This document shows, one piece after another, positions 8,020 through 17,600 of a stretch of DNA of 64,000 bases. Origin of the DNA: Myxococcales bacterium (lineage in GTDB: Bacteria > Myxococcota_A > Polyangia > Polyangiales > Houyiibacteriaceae); contig JAOTVB010000001.1 in NCBI GenBank assembly GCA_029863605.1, forward strand, positions 472,187 through 536,186, in the 5' to 3' direction. Position 1 is the stretch's first letter. Each line of letters begins with the position of its first letter. The notes beneath the pieces are model-generated. The model saw nothing but the letters and a program-made list of their open reading frames with translations, made no database searches and was not told the origin of the DNA. A program made the translations under genes and the position numbers.

Positions 8020-9131
8020 TAGTCCGTTTCCTCGAACCTACGAGGCGAAAGCGCTTCCGCTTCTCTCGACGTTGGTTTGTCGGCGATCGCTTCGGCAATC
8101 AGCTCCGCTGTGAGAGGAGCGAGCAGGATCCCGCTTCGGTAGTGTCCGCTCGCGAGCAACAACCGCTCGACGTGAGTTTCGCCAACCAATGGCAAACCGT
8201 CCGGGGTTCCGGGACGAAAGCTCGACCAGTGATCTCGAATCGCGGCGTTCTCTAGGCCTGGCGCGATCCGTCGGGCTGTCTGAATGACCTTGGCCATTCC
8301 GCCGAAGGTGATGCCGCGCGCAAAGCCCACGTGCTCTTCGGTGGAGCCACAGAGAACCCGTCCGTCCGGACGCGTTACGACGTAGCCATCCGCGCCAAAC
8401 ACGATACGTCGAAAGATCGGGGGCCGCGTGTGGGTAGCAAGCATTTGACCGCGGACCGGATAGATCGTGTTGGCGTCGAGTCGAATCCCCGGGATCAGGG
8501 TGGTCCAACTGCCCGCCGCGACCACGACGCGGTCGGCTTCGATGACCTCCCCGTCGATTTTGACGCCGCGCGCTCGGCCGCCATCCAAGACGATGTTGCG
8601 CACCGCCGAGCCCGTGCGAAATACCGCCCCTTCGCGTTCGGCGCCGAGCGCCACCGCCCAAAGAAGCTTCTTGGGCTCGATCTGGGCGTCTTCGGCCACG
8701 TGCAGCGCCCCGTGTGTCTCTGGATTACAGGACGGCTCCTCAGCAAGGAGCTCTTCGCGAGTCCATGCGTCGCAACGAACACCATTCACCCCGAGCGCCG
8801 AAGCCTGAGCGTCGATCTCGACTTGGTCGGCCTCGTCGAAAGCAAGCTTGATCACGCCGCAACGGCGAAACCCGACATCGATGCCAAAGAGCTCATCGAG
8901 CTCGTCGGCGAGCTCCGCGTGTAACTCACGGCTGCGTCGCCCCAACTGAAGCGCAAATGCGTCTCCAAACGACTCGACCGACGGTCCGAGAATCCCGGCT
9001 GCCGCTGACGAGGCCTCGGCGCCCGGTACGCTCTTTTCCAAGACCAAGACGCGTACGCCGTCTTTCGCGAGTCGATAGGCGACGCTGCAGCCCATGACCC
9101 CGCCGCCAACGACGATTACATCCGGTCGCAT
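8019..9131 (-). CDS. thiO: Glycine oxidase ThiO (FAD-dependent)
   Basis: 370 residues with an N-terminal FAD-binding Rossmann motif (VIVVGGGVMGCSVAYRLA, then LEKSVPGAEASSAAAGIL) and a D-amino-acid-oxidase/ThiO-like C-terminus (RPGTPDGLPLVGET, ASGHYRSGILLAPLTAELIAE). ThiO oxidises glycine to iminoglycine (dehydroglycine), the precursor used for the thiazole half of thiamine in aerobes. No other thi genes are in the window, so the assignment rests on the sequence itself; a broader D-amino acid or sarcosine oxidase role is possible but less likely given the GHYRSGILLAP motif. Confidence 0.85.
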   Translation of the reverse strand: MRPDVIVVGGGVMGCSVAYRLAKDGVRVLVLEKSVPGAEASSAAAGILGPSVESFGDAFALQLGRRSRELHAELADELDELFGIDVGFRRCGVIKLAFDEADQVEIDAQASALGVNGVRCDAWTREELLAEEPSCNPETHGALHVAEDAQIEPKKLLWAVALGAEREGAVFRTGSAVRNIVLDGGRARGVKIDGEVIEADRVVVAAGSWTTLIPGIRLDANTIYPVRGQMLATHTRPPIFRRIVFGADGYVVTRPDGRVLCGSTEEHVGFARGITFGGMAKVIQTARRIAPGLENAAIRDHWSSFRPGTPDGLPLVGETHVERLLLASGHYRSGILLAPLTAELIAEAIADKPTSREAEALSPRRFEETD

Positions 9132-9205
9132 CGCGGGAAGTTAGCGGCTTGGACGTGTCTCGTAAAGGCATCCCAAAAGGCACCACCACGCGGCGCCAGG
9201 GATCT

Positions 9206-10339
9206 TCAGCCGAAGATATCGCGGTAGGTGACCAAGAGCATGACGCCGAGGAGGAAGACGATGCCAAAGGCATGGACCGCCATCTCGAACCGCTCGTTGG
9301 CCCTTCGGCGCGCCACCATCTCGTACCCGAGAAAAATCAGGCGACCGCCATCGAGGGCAGGGAACGGCAAGAGATTGAACATCCCTAGCGCGACCGAGAT
9401 GAACATCAGAATCCACAGGAAAGCCGGTAAGCCCGCTTCGGCGGCTTCGGCGACCATCTTGCCCATCATCACGGGACCGCCGATGCCCTCCGTACTCTGG
9501 CGCCGCACCATATCGGCCAGCCCTTCGAGCTGCATCACCGTCATTTGCCAAGGAAACACGATCGACAGCTTTGCTGACTCCCAGACGCTGAGATTTTCAT
9601 AGAGGCGCGTCATCTGCGCGCTCACCCCGATCTGGCCTCTTCCACCGCGATCGGCGGGGGTGATCGTCAACGGAGGCAGCTCTTGGCCCGCTCGCTCGAC
9701 AACGTACTCGGTGGGCTGCCCCGCACGGGGTGCGGTCGCGTCGATCAATTGGCCGACGTTCTGAATCTCCTGCCCGTCTGCCTTGACGATGACGTCCCCC
9801 TCTTGCAGACCTGCTTTCGCGGCAGGGGAGTCAGGCACGACATGGGCCACCTGCATCGGTTCCGCGGGTTGCCGGGGCGGCAGCGTGTTCGTCACGCCAA
9901 GCCCGAACACGATCAACGATGCCGTGAGGTAATTGGCGAGCGGCCCAGCGGCGATGGTAGTGGCACGAGCAAACCAACTTTTGTTCGGGTAGAGCTCAGG
10001 GTCGTTTGGATCGACCTCCTCATTGGGGTTCATCCCGGCGATTTGCACGTATGCGAGGAACGGGATGACGGCGACTTGAAAAACCGTCGGGCTCCCTTTC
10101 GGCTGGTACCGAAACAACGTCGGGCCAAAACCGATGCTGTACCGGAGGACCCGCATGCCGAAGGCTCGGGCTGCGAGATAGTGACCCCCCTCATGAATGA
10201 TGATGAGCACTGACAGCGCGACGACTGTGATAAGGACCTTAAAAAGCACGCTGTCCACGATCCCCAGCATAATGCCCTGGGGGATCCAGTCGAGGTTTGC
10301 AGCCGGCTTCGGCGCCGGGAGCAGCTGCGTGGCTTGCAC
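9206..10339 (-). CDS. rseP: Site-2 intramembrane zinc metalloprotease RseP (M50)
   Basis: 377 residues. The zinc motif HEGGH lies in the first membrane segment (LIIIHEGGHYLAARAFGM). A PDZ domain is visible in the middle (PDSPAAKAGLQEGDVIVKADGQ). The second zinc ligand region is FNLLPFPALDGGRL near the C-terminus. The family cuts membrane-embedded anti-sigma factors and signal peptides at the inner membrane. The first Gly after HE in HEGGH is Leu/Phe in many RseP proteins. The GTG at 10339 gives an N-terminal extension; the ATG at 10270, preceded by CAGGG, would give the more typical short N-terminus and may be the real start. Confidence 0.88.
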   Translation of the reverse strand: MQATQLLPAPKPAANLDWIPQGIMLGIVDSVLFKVLITVVALSVLIIIHEGGHYLAARAFGMRVLRYSIGFGPTLFRYQPKGSPTVFQVAVIPFLAYVQIAGMNPNEEVDPNDPELYPNKSWFARATTIAAGPLANYLTASLIVFGLGVTNTLPPRQPAEPMQVAHVVPDSPAAKAGLQEGDVIVKADGQEIQNVGQLIDATAPRAGQPTEYVVERAGQELPPLTITPADRGGRGQIGVSAQMTRLYENLSVWESAKLSIVFPWQMTVMQLEGLADMVRRQSTEGIGGPVMMGKMVAEAAEAGLPAFLWILMFISVALGMFNLLPFPALDGGRLIFLGYEMVARRRANERFEMAVHAFGIVFLLGVMLLVTYRDIFG

Positions 10340-10476
10340 ACCTGTCTAGTCTGACTGGATCACTACACTCGCCAAGCGCGTTTTGCCCAGAAAAAAGTGG
10401 GTCCCACTGCGGTTCACTGTCGCGGTGAATGCCGGTTTTGCGTAGTATCCCGGCCACCTGATGAACGAGGTAGGTT

Positions 10477-11250
10477 GTGGTTGTACATCATCGAAAAGGG
10501 AACCTCGTCGCGCTGCTGGTCGGTTTTGCGCTCGCCTTTGCTGCGTTGACCCCTCCGCGGACCGCTCTTTCGCAGGACGCGTTTAGTTGCATCGAAGAGC
10601 TCACCGACGACGAGGTAAAATACCGGATTCGCACGATCGAGGATGATCTTCGCGACGGCAAGAAGCACGCTGCCGCATGGCGATACACCTGGATGTCGAT
10701 ATTTCTCGGCCTCGGTGGTGGCGCGACTTTTCTGGCGGTCGATGCCGCACAGAAGAACAAGCAGTGGGACAAGTTTGGTTACGCCTATCTCGCCGCGGGC
10801 TTTTACTTCTCGGGATTGGTCCACGCAGTGCTTCCGGCCGCCGACGTATGGGGCGCCAAACGCATCGGTCGCAAAGACGGAAGTACGGAGGAAGCGCGAC
10901 GCGCCAAGCTGCAATACGCCACCGAGACACTTCAAAACGCCAACGACGTTCAGGAGCTTCTCGCGGGGCCACTCGGTTTCTTGGGAGCGACCGTCTTCGG
11001 AGTGGCGGGCGGTTCGGTCAAGGCCGCCCAGTGGAAAGGCCAAAGCCGGGGTTTGACCGCGGGCATGTTCATCGTCCCGCCAGTTCTCGCTGGGCTTGCG
11101 GCCGGTACCGCGCCCCGTGGCGCCGTCACCGCCTGGGAGGGCTACCGCGGCATCGCGTGCTCGAGCAAGTACTACGACACCCATGAGGAAGGCCCCGCAC
11201 TCGACTTCAGCATGAACCCCACCGGCGGCTCGTTCACCATCCGCTTCTAG
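10477..11250 (+). CDS. Hypothetical exported or membrane protein
   Basis: 257 residues, not recognised. The GTG start follows GAGGTAG at good spacing. There is an N-terminal hydrophobic export signal (LVALLVGFALAFAALTPPRTALSQ) and a Cys soon after. Three or four further hydrophobic, Gly/Ala-rich stretches (WMSIFLGLGGGATFLAVDAA, YAYLAAGFYFSGLVHAVLPA, LAGPLGFLGATVFGVAGG, GMFIVPPVLAGLAAGTA) suggest an integral inner-membrane protein. It lies between divergent rseP and convergent glmU and has no operon partner. Confidence 0.75.
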   Translation: MVVHHRKGNLVALLVGFALAFAALTPPRTALSQDAFSCIEELTDDEVKYRIRTIEDDLRDGKKHAAAWRYTWMSIFLGLGGGATFLAVDAAQKNKQWDKFGYAYLAAGFYFSGLVHAVLPAADVWGAKRIGRKDGSTEEARRAKLQYATETLQNANDVQELLAGPLGFLGATVFGVAGGSVKAAQWKGQSRGLTAGMFIVPPVLAGLAAGTAPRGAVTAWEGYRGIACSSKYYDTHEEGPALDFSMNPTGGSFTIRF

Positions 11251-11259
11251 CCGGGCCGG

Positions 11260-12675
11260 CTAGGGCTTCTTCTTCCGTCGGAGGCGGGCTCGGAGGCGGG
11301 CCGCGTAACCCTTCTTGTTTTCCTGTTTAGCTCGCGCAACAGCCAACGAATCTTCGGGCACGTCACGGGTGACGGTTGTTCCGCTAGCGATGTAAGCGCC
11401 TCGCCCCACTGTGACCGGCGCAATCAGCTGGCTGTCGCTCCCGATGAATACGTCATCACCAATGACGGTCGTGTGCTTTTGCTCGCCGTCGTAGTTGCAG
11501 AAAATCGTGCCGGCACCGATGTTCACGCCTTTGCCGATGACGCCGTCGCCCACGTAAGCGAGGTGGTTGACCTTTGAGCCTTCGCCGAGGGTCGTCCTTT
11601 TCGTTTCAGAGAAGTTGCCTACCTTGCTGCGGGGTCCAAGCTCGGACTGAGGGCGAAGATGACTGAACGGCCCAACGCTGGCCCCTTCGCCAATCGACGA
11701 GGCGGTCGCCACGCTGTACGGCAATACCACGGCGTTGGCCTCGACCACTACGTCGGTCAACACGCAGCCGACGTCGATCGACGCCCCTTCGCGAACGACA
11801 CACTTTCCGCGCAAATGAACTTCCGCGCCAAGCGATGCACCGCCTTCGACCTCGCAATCCGCGTCGACGTAGAGCGTGTCGAGATCGGTGATTGCAACAC
11901 CGTTTTCGGCGAGGGATTCTGCGATCCGACGTCTGGCCCGCGCGGCGCAAATCGCGAGGTCGCGCTGGTCGTTGACGCCCATAAGATCAGCCATATCGCC
12001 CGCGACGGATGCGACATTTCCGCGGCTCGCGGCGAGCTCCACCACGTCCGTGAGGTACAGCTGACCTTGGGCGTTGTCCGAGGTCAGCTGCCCAACTGCG
12101 TCGCGCAGGAATGCAGCATCGATGTCGTACAACCCCGGGTTGACCTCCTTGATCTTCCTTTCTTCATCGGAACAGTCCCGATCCTCGACGATCCGGGCGA
12201 CGGCCCCCTTAGCATCTCTCACGATGCGGCCATAGCCCTCTGGCGCAGCCAGGGTCGAAGTGGCTAATCCGAGGCTTGCCTTCGCTGCGCGCGACGCATC
12301 GAGGAGCAGATGGATGAGACCCTCTGGAATGAGTGGGCAATCGCCGTAGAGGACGACTAGCCGGCCCGAGAGCGTAGGGTCAAACCCCAGAGCAGAACGG
12401 ACCGCATCACCGGTGCCGCGTTGCTCGGGCTGCAGCACGACCTCGACCCGGGCACCGAATGTCTCCAAGAGCTCGTGTTCGACTTCTGCTCGCCCATGTC
12501 CGACCACCACCAGACATCTTGCAGCCCCCGCCCCCAAGGCGGTTCGGACAACCCAAGATATCAGCGGACGGCCTGCGATCGTGTGAAGCACCTTGGGACG
12601 GCTGCTCTTCATCCGGGTGCCCTCACCGGCGGCCAATATGATCGCGCTCCACGGGGCTTGTTGTCTGTTCGGCAT
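11260..12675 (-). CDS. glmU: Bifunctional GlmU (N-acetylglucosamine-1-P uridylyltransferase / glucosamine-1-P acetyltransferase)
   Basis: 471 residues. The N-terminal nucleotidyltransferase shows the signature LAAGEGTRMKSSRPKVLH; VLYGDCPL carries the metal-binding Asp. From about residue 250 a left-handed beta-helix of hexapeptide repeats forms the acetyltransferase (VGNFSETKRTTLGEGSKVNHLAYVGD region, GAGTIFCNYDG). It makes UDP-GlcNAc for peptidoglycan and LPS in the cytosol. The C-terminus is very basic (RLRARLRRKKKP). It begins 3 bases after the ArsA-like gene ends and is probably co-transcribed with it. Confidence 0.95.
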   Translation of the reverse strand: MPNRQQAPWSAIILAAGEGTRMKSSRPKVLHTIAGRPLISWVVRTALGAGAARCLVVVGHGRAEVEHELLETFGARVEVVLQPEQRGTGDAVRSALGFDPTLSGRLVVLYGDCPLIPEGLIHLLLDASRAAKASLGLATSTLAAPEGYGRIVRDAKGAVARIVEDRDCSDEERKIKEVNPGLYDIDAAFLRDAVGQLTSDNAQGQLYLTDVVELAASRGNVASVAGDMADLMGVNDQRDLAICAARARRRIAESLAENGVAITDLDTLYVDADCEVEGGASLGAEVHLRGKCVVREGASIDVGCVLTDVVVEANAVVLPYSVATASSIGEGASVGPFSHLRPQSELGPRSKVGNFSETKRTTLGEGSKVNHLAYVGDGVIGKGVNIGAGTIFCNYDGEQKHTTVIGDDVFIGSDSQLIAPVTVGRGAYIASGTTVTRDVPEDSLAVARAKQENKKGYAARLRARLRRKKKP

Positions 12676-12678
12676 GAT

Positions 12679-13827
12679 TCAGGCTTGGGCAGTGGACGTC
12701 AGATAGAAAGCTACTTTGGCAAGCGCTGCGATGTCATGCACATCTTCGTCGAATGCGGGCACTTCGACAATTCGTGTGTCTTCTCCAATTTGAGAGCTCA
12801 ATCGTTCGACCTGCGCCCGATCGGCGCTGGCCCACTGCCTTTCGTCGCTAAGCGCAAGCTCGAGCCGCGGGTGAATGGCCGCCGCATCGATCGATTCGGG
12901 CAAGACCTCTCGAAGGGCCGTGACCTGCTCGGCGGTCGAAAGGCGAGGCTCTTCAATCAGCGTGTGGACTTGGTTCACGACCACAGCCTCTCGATTCATG
13001 CCAGCATCCTGAAGCTTGTCACTGAAGTACCGCGCCTCTCCGATAGCGAGGGGGTCTGGGCTGGTGACCAACACGAATGCTACCTCGGGGCTCCTCAATG
13101 CATCCGACACCTGCTCGGCTCTCTCTTTGAACCCGCCAAACAGCTCGTTGATCCCGCTCACGAACTCGGCAACTTGTTCGAGGAATTCGAGCCCCGTGAT
13201 TTTGCCGATCCCTTTCAAAAGGACGGTTGCACTCCGACCGACCAAGCCAAAACCCGCTTTGCCCGCTCCCTCGAATACCTGGAGAAACCAACGCATCGCG
13301 GGCGAATCGATCGCGTCGATCAGCCGCTCAGGAGCCGTGAGGAAGTCGATTGCATGTGACGTTGGCGGGGTGTCGAGCACCACGAGGTCCCACTTCTCGT
13401 CCTTGCGAACCTCATGAAGCTTCTCCATGGCCATGTACTCCTGCGTGCCCGCCAGCGAGCTCGCGACGTACTGGTAGATCTGGTTGTTTAGGATGCGGTT
13501 GCGGGCTTCGTCGTCCGAGGCGTACTTCTCGACCAGGCCGTCGAAGGTGCGTTTGGTGTCGAGCATCATGGCCGACAGAGCGCCCTCACAGTCGAGCCCA
13601 TACCTTCGAAAGAGCGCGCGAGGGACATCCTGCTCGCTCGTCGTCATCTCGTCGAGGCCCAAGCTGTTCGCCAGCCGACGGGCAGGGTCGATGGTGAGGC
13701 AAAGGACCTTGCGGCCCTCCATGGCAGCATGAACAGCCATCGCGGCGGCCGTGGTGGTCTTTCCGACGCCGCCGCTGCCCACGGTCACTACGACGCGGTG
13801 ACTGCCAAGCACCTCCGCGAGACTCAT
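12679..13827 (-). CDS. ArsA/GET3-family ATPase
   Basis: 382 residues. The deviant Walker A motif of the SIMIBI class is present (VGSGGVGKTTTAAAMAVHAA), followed by switch I TIDPARRLANSLGL and VVLDTPPTSHAIDFL. There is a single ATPase domain, so it would act as a homodimer. In the Myxococcota such ATPases occur without arsenic genes, and no arsB/arsR is here, so an arsenite role is unsupported. A role in tail-anchored protein handling or an unknown NTP-driven process is possible. It precedes glmU by 3 bases. Confidence 0.85.
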   Translation of the reverse strand: MSLAEVLGSHRVVVTVGSGGVGKTTTAAAMAVHAAMEGRKVLCLTIDPARRLANSLGLDEMTTSEQDVPRALFRRYGLDCEGALSAMMLDTKRTFDGLVEKYASDDEARNRILNNQIYQYVASSLAGTQEYMAMEKLHEVRKDEKWDLVVLDTPPTSHAIDFLTAPERLIDAIDSPAMRWFLQVFEGAGKAGFGLVGRSATVLLKGIGKITGLEFLEQVAEFVSGINELFGGFKERAEQVSDALRSPEVAFVLVTSPDPLAIGEARYFSDKLQDAGMNREAVVVNQVHTLIEEPRLSTAEQVTALREVLPESIDAAAIHPRLELALSDERQWASADRAQVERLSSQIGEDTRIVEVPAFDEDVHDIAALAKVAFYLTSTAQA

Positions 13828-13954
13828 CGCAGCCGACTCTAGCAGCCCTATAGGCGATGTCGATCTCCCTGAAATCGCTGGATTTTGTAGAATCTTTGCC
13901 CCCTAGGAAGGAGCACAATAGGCTACATTTGACTACATCAGTGGGAGCTCCCTC

Positions 13955-14308
13955 ATGAATGAACGCCGCGCACGACGAAGCCAAGACCCGTACCTCGCTT
14001 TGTGCCTTCAACTCGAGCACTCGAGGACTCATGGCGCGCTCGAGGCCGTGGTCGTCGCCATCGACAATGGGCTGCTCGTCGCGGGCGCGGGCGACGAATC
14101 GCTGTGCGAGGCCTTGGGCGCGGTTGCGCCCTTGGTGGACGACTCGGACTTCGAGGGCGCGATGCCGAGGGCACTCGACGGTCAGAACATCGATGTTCGC
14201 ACCATGCGCCTCGAGGGCGAGATGCTCTACGTCGCAAGCGCGGGTCATCGGCCTGCAGACGTCTGGCTGCAACGCTCCATCAACGGAGTCCGACGCATCC
14301 TTAGGTGA
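13955..14308 (+). CDS. Small roadblock/LC7-like protein, hypothetical
   Basis: 117 residues. The ATG is preceded by GGGAG. The middle part (LEAVVVAIDNGLLVAGAGD, then LCEALGAVAPLV) resembles the strand-turn-strand core of roadblock/LC7 domains, but the match is by eye only. There are no Cys clusters, no signal and no membrane segment. It is transcribed divergently from the ArsA-type ATPase gene, and both could belong to one functional unit, which is inference. A regulatory partner of a small GTPase or sensor would be the family expectation. Confidence 0.68.
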   Translation: MNERRARRSQDPYLALCLQLEHSRTHGALEAVVVAIDNGLLVAGAGDESLCEALGAVAPLVDDSDFEGAMPRALDGQNIDVRTMRLEGEMLYVASAGHRPADVWLQRSINGVRRILR

Positions 14309-14313
14309 TAGCG

Positions 14314-15294
14314 TTAGTTTGTCGTCAACTGGCCCTGTATGGCGGCAAGGGCCGCCTGGCGAATCAGATCCCCTGCGCCGCGGTCCAACAGCTGCTCAGC
14401 CACTTCCTCACCCAGAGCGTGCGCGCGCTCTATCGCATTGGGCGAGCCGGGCTCCATGTAAGCGTCTGAGGTTGCGGTGAGCAGTCGATCGCCGTCGTAC
14501 GACGCTACGAGGCCTTCGAGCTTGATTCGGGCATCCGCGATGGTAGCGTGCCCTGCGATCGAGGAGTGACAGTTCCCCTCCAGCTTTTGAAGCATGGCGC
14601 GTTCGGCCGTGACTTCGATGCGTGCAATCGAATCTTCGATGGCGCTCAGTTGCTGGCGCAAGGAGTCGTCGTAGAGAGAGCCTTCGATGGCGAGGGCTCC
14701 TTGACCCACCGCAGGAAGACACAGGTCGGGAGACAACACCTCGTGGGGGACCCGATCGAGCAGACCAGCACGCGATAGGCCCGCGGCCGCGAGGACGATT
14801 GCGTCGCACCGCCCCTCTTGAAGCTTACGCAGGCGCGTGTCGATGTTGCCGCGCATGGGGACGAAAGCGAGATCCGGACGCCTCCGCTGAAGTTGCACTA
14901 TCCGCCTTCGTGACGTGGTGCCCACCCGGGCCCCCCGCGGAAGGGATGCGAGGTCGGTGCCGTCCACCGTAACGAGCACGTCCCGTGGGTCCTCTCGCAC
15001 CGGAACGCTGAGGATGCCCATTCCTTCCGCGAGCGGGACGTCGCCCGGGACGTCTTTGAGAGAGTGGACTGCAAAATCAGCCGCGCCTCGGACGACCACC
15101 GCTTCGACTTCACTGACAAACAGCCCTTTGCCACCGACCTGAGCGAGGGGACGATCCTGAATTCGATCTCCCTTGGGGACTACGAGCACCTCTTCGATCG
15201 TGAGCTCGGGGAACAGCTTCTGAAGCTCCCGACCCACCCAGCGAGTCTGAATGAGAGCCAGGTTGCTGCTTCTCGTAGCGATACGGAGCTTCAC
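14314..15294 (-). CDS. hemC: Hydroxymethylbilane synthase (porphobilinogen deaminase)
   Basis: 326 residues. It carries the N-terminal IATRSSNLALIQT motif, the KDVPGDVP region and the cofactor-attaching Cys at residue 242 (EGNCHSSIAGH), the same number as in the E. coli enzyme. It polymerises four porphobilinogens into hydroxymethylbilane in the cytosol. The start overlaps the hemA stop by four bases, and hemA in turn overlaps the hemX-like gene, giving a tight hemX-hemA-hemC operon. Confidence 0.95.
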   Translation of the reverse strand: MKLRIATRSSNLALIQTRWVGRELQKLFPELTIEEVLVVPKGDRIQDRPLAQVGGKGLFVSEVEAVVVRGAADFAVHSLKDVPGDVPLAEGMGILSVPVREDPRDVLVTVDGTDLASLPRGARVGTTSRRRIVQLQRRRPDLAFVPMRGNIDTRLRKLQEGRCDAIVLAAAGLSRAGLLDRVPHEVLSPDLCLPAVGQGALAIEGSLYDDSLRQQLSAIEDSIARIEVTAERAMLQKLEGNCHSSIAGHATIADARIKLEGLVASYDGDRLLTATSDAYMEPGSPNAIERAHALGEEVAEQLLDRGAGDLIRQAALAAIQGQLTTN

Positions 15295-16649
15295 TTGGAT
15301 TCGCCTGTGGAGCCCGATGCGGCGGCGGTCAATTGCGTGACGTTGGCCTCGTCACCGACCTCGATCGACGTTTCCGTCGCGGTGTTGTCATCCTCGGTGA
15401 TCGCGAAGAGCCGACGCACCGTGTCGATCAACTGGGCACCGTCCGGATCGGTCGCGCTGGCCTTGAGCTCGATCATCGGCTGGTGCAGCAGCTTGTTCAC
15501 CAACGAGCGCGCCATGGCTTCGAGCACCGCGCGGTCAGACGGATTCAGGTTTTGGAGTCGGCCGAGTGCTCGTCGAAGCTCATCGGCTGCGACCTCGCCG
15601 AACTGTTTTCGTAGGGCGACGATCGTGGGCGCCAGCTCGAGCGACCGGCGCCACGTCAAGAACGACTCGACTTCCTCTTCGATGATACGCTCGGCTTGGG
15701 TCGCCTCGCGCGCCCTGACGGCGAGGTTTTCCTCGGCCACTTGCTGTAAGTCGTCCACGTCGTAAACGAAAACGTTGTCCATCGTGCCCACTCGCGGGTC
15801 CACATCACGGGGCACGGCGATGTCGATGATGAACAACGGTCGGTGCCGGCGGCTCCGAACGACTCCCTTCATGAGCTCCGGCGTCAGAATGAACTTGGTG
15901 CTTGCGGTTGAGGCGATCACGACGTCGGCTTCGGCGAGCTCGGTCGTCAGTCGTTCGTAGGGCACAGGACGACCCCCGCAGGCGCTCGCAAGCGTCTCGG
16001 CGCGCTCCTCGCTACGATTGATGACGTGAAGCCGTGTTCCGGTTTGACGGAGGCTTCGAGCTGCCGCTTCTCCCATTTCGCCGGCGCCGAACAGAAGTGT
16101 GCGCCGGCCATCGAGGTTGCCGAAGATCTTCTTTGCGAGCTCGCAGGCAATCGAGCTGACGCTTACGGTGCCTTGGGCGATCCCGGTTTCGTTACGAATG
16201 CGTTTCGCGGTCGAGAATGCTTGGCTGAAACAGCGACCGAGCAGTGTGCCAGCGGTACCTGCGCTCCTGGCCGCGTCGTAAGCCTCCTTGACCTGCCCGA
16301 GGATCTGCGGCTCGCCAACCACCATCGAGTCGAGGCTCGAGGCAACGCGGAATGCATGGCGTACGACCGCCACGCCGCGCTCGGTGTAGAGGACATCTTC
16401 GGACGCGGTATCGGGCAGGCGGCTCGCAAGCGTGTGCCTCGCGCTTCGAATCGCTTCAGTGGGATTTGCGCTGGTGGCGTATAGCTCGACTCTATTACAA
16501 GTCGAGATCAACAGCGCTTCATCGAAGCTACCCTTCGCCCCGATCTCCCTGAGCTCATCTTCCAGTCGCTCGGGCGCAACCGCTAGGCGTTCGCGTACCT
16601 CGACCGGCGCGGTCCGATGCGACAAACCGACGACTAAGAAATCGCGCAT
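15291..16649 (-). CDS. hemA: Glutamyl-tRNA reductase
   Basis: 452 residues with the N-terminal GLSHRTAPVEVRERLA, the catalytic Cys in LLISTCNRVELYA, and an NADPH-binding segment (TLLFGAGEMGEAAARSLRQTG). The C-terminal dimerisation helices are followed by an extra ~35-residue acidic/Thr-rich end (DDNTATETSIEVGDEANV). It makes glutamate-1-semialdehyde from Glu-tRNA, the committed step of C5 haem synthesis. Stop and start overlaps on both sides show translational coupling. Confidence 0.95.
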   Translation of the reverse strand: MRDFLVVGLSHRTAPVEVRERLAVAPERLEDELREIGAKGSFDEALLISTCNRVELYATSANPTEAIRSARHTLASRLPDTASEDVLYTERGVAVVRHAFRVASSLDSMVVGEPQILGQVKEAYDAARSAGTAGTLLGRCFSQAFSTAKRIRNETGIAQGTVSVSSIACELAKKIFGNLDGRRTLLFGAGEMGEAAARSLRQTGTRLHVINRSEERAETLASACGGRPVPYERLTTELAEADVVIASTASTKFILTPELMKGVVRSRRHRPLFIIDIAVPRDVDPRVGTMDNVFVYDVDDLQQVAEENLAVRAREATQAERIIEEEVESFLTWRRSLELAPTIVALRKQFGEVAADELRRALGRLQNLNPSDRAVLEAMARSLVNKLLHQPMIELKASATDPDGAQLIDTVRRLFAITEDDNTATETSIEVGDEANVTQLTAAASGSTGESK

Positions 16650-17449
16650 CAGGCGCTCCCACCCGCCGCGCGTAGGACGTAACCTGCTAAGACCAGCAAT
16701 GTGCAGACGAAGCCCATGATCGTGCCAAGCGCTGCTTTGCGGCCCTGCCAGCCCGCGGCGACGCGCAGGACGATCACGGCCGCGAAGATCACCCAGGCAA
16801 GCAGGCCAAGCAACTGACTGATGTAAAACTCCGAGCCATCGGCTCGCAGCAACCAGAATGTGCCGGTGACCATCCCGAACGTCAGGAGTGGGAACCCGGT
16901 GAGCACCGCCCGCAGCCCGATTGTGTCGAGGATATCGAGGGAGGGGAGGCGTTGGAAAACCCCGCTCAACTGGCGTCGCCGCAGGAGCGCTTCTTGAAGC
17001 ACGTAAGCGACGCCCGCTCCGAACGCGAGCGCAAACGCGATCAGTCCCAAGATGTTTGCGCCGATGTGAAGGGTGAGCACCGCGTTTTCAACGGGCGGTG
17101 AAACGGGGGCGTAACTGCTTCCGAGACCCGAAGCGAGGAAGAGCATGAGTGCGACCGGAACGACGAACGCACCCAGGACAGTGACATCGAATCGATAGGA
17201 GGCCACCAGGAATGCGATTCCGATCCCCAATGACGAGATGCTGAGAATTTGGGACATGTCGGCCAGCGGAATGTCGCCCGGCGGGGGCCCCTCCAACAAC
17301 AGGAACGCGAGGTGTGCGCCGAGAGCCGATACGAACACGATGCCGGGGAGGTGTCGCATCGAGCCCGAGCGACGCGTCAGAAGCGTGAGGTACAGGATGC
17401 ATGCGATCCCGTAAAGGGTTGCGGTGGCGATAAAGAGGCCGCTTTTCAT
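16649..17449 (-). CDS. HemX/CcsA-like cytochrome c assembly membrane protein
   Basis: 266 residues and eight or so membrane segments, with conserved His in LTLHIGANILGL and the GTFWL motif (TFGMVTGTFWLLRADGSEF) of the CcsA/CcmC-type haem-handling family. It lies directly upstream of hemA, with stop and start overlapping as TGATG; this is the position of hemX in many hem operons. It may stabilise or regulate HemA, or take part in haem delivery for cytochrome c. I start at the ATG at 17449; longer readings run antisense through trxA and are artefacts. Confidence 0.85.
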   Translation of the reverse strand: MKSGLFIATATLYGIACILYLTLLTRRSGSMRHLPGIVFVSALGAHLAFLLLEGPPPGDIPLADMSQILSISSLGIGIAFLVASYRFDVTVLGAFVVPVALMLFLASGLGSSYAPVSPPVENAVLTLHIGANILGLIAFALAFGAGVAYVLQEALLRRRQLSGVFQRLPSLDILDTIGLRAVLTGFPLLTFGMVTGTFWLLRADGSEFYISQLLGLLAWVIFAAVIVLRVAAGWQGRKAALGTIMGFVCTLLVLAGYVLRAAGGSA

Positions 17450-17539
17450 GGTCTTAACTTGGTCTCCACGCGCGTGGCTTAGCCCACAAAAAAGCCTACC
17501 ATGCGCGGGTTTTGGGCGGTAGTCAGGGGCAGCTGGACG

Positions 17540-17568
17540 TTGACAACCCGACGTCGCGTCCTTACTTA
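17540..17568 (+). promoter_or_regulatory. Promoter of trxA
   Basis: A perfect TTGACA (17540-17545), 17 bases, TACTTA (17563-17568). The ATG at 17601 has GAGGAG at normal spacing, so this transcript has an ordinary leader. Confidence 0.5.
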
Positions 17569-17600
17569 CTCCGATACACGAACCCCAAAGAGGAGCACAG

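Noticed and set aside
12679-13827. Arsenite pump function for the ArsA-type ATPase
   Set aside because: No arsB, arsR or arsC nearby; the family has many non-arsenic members.
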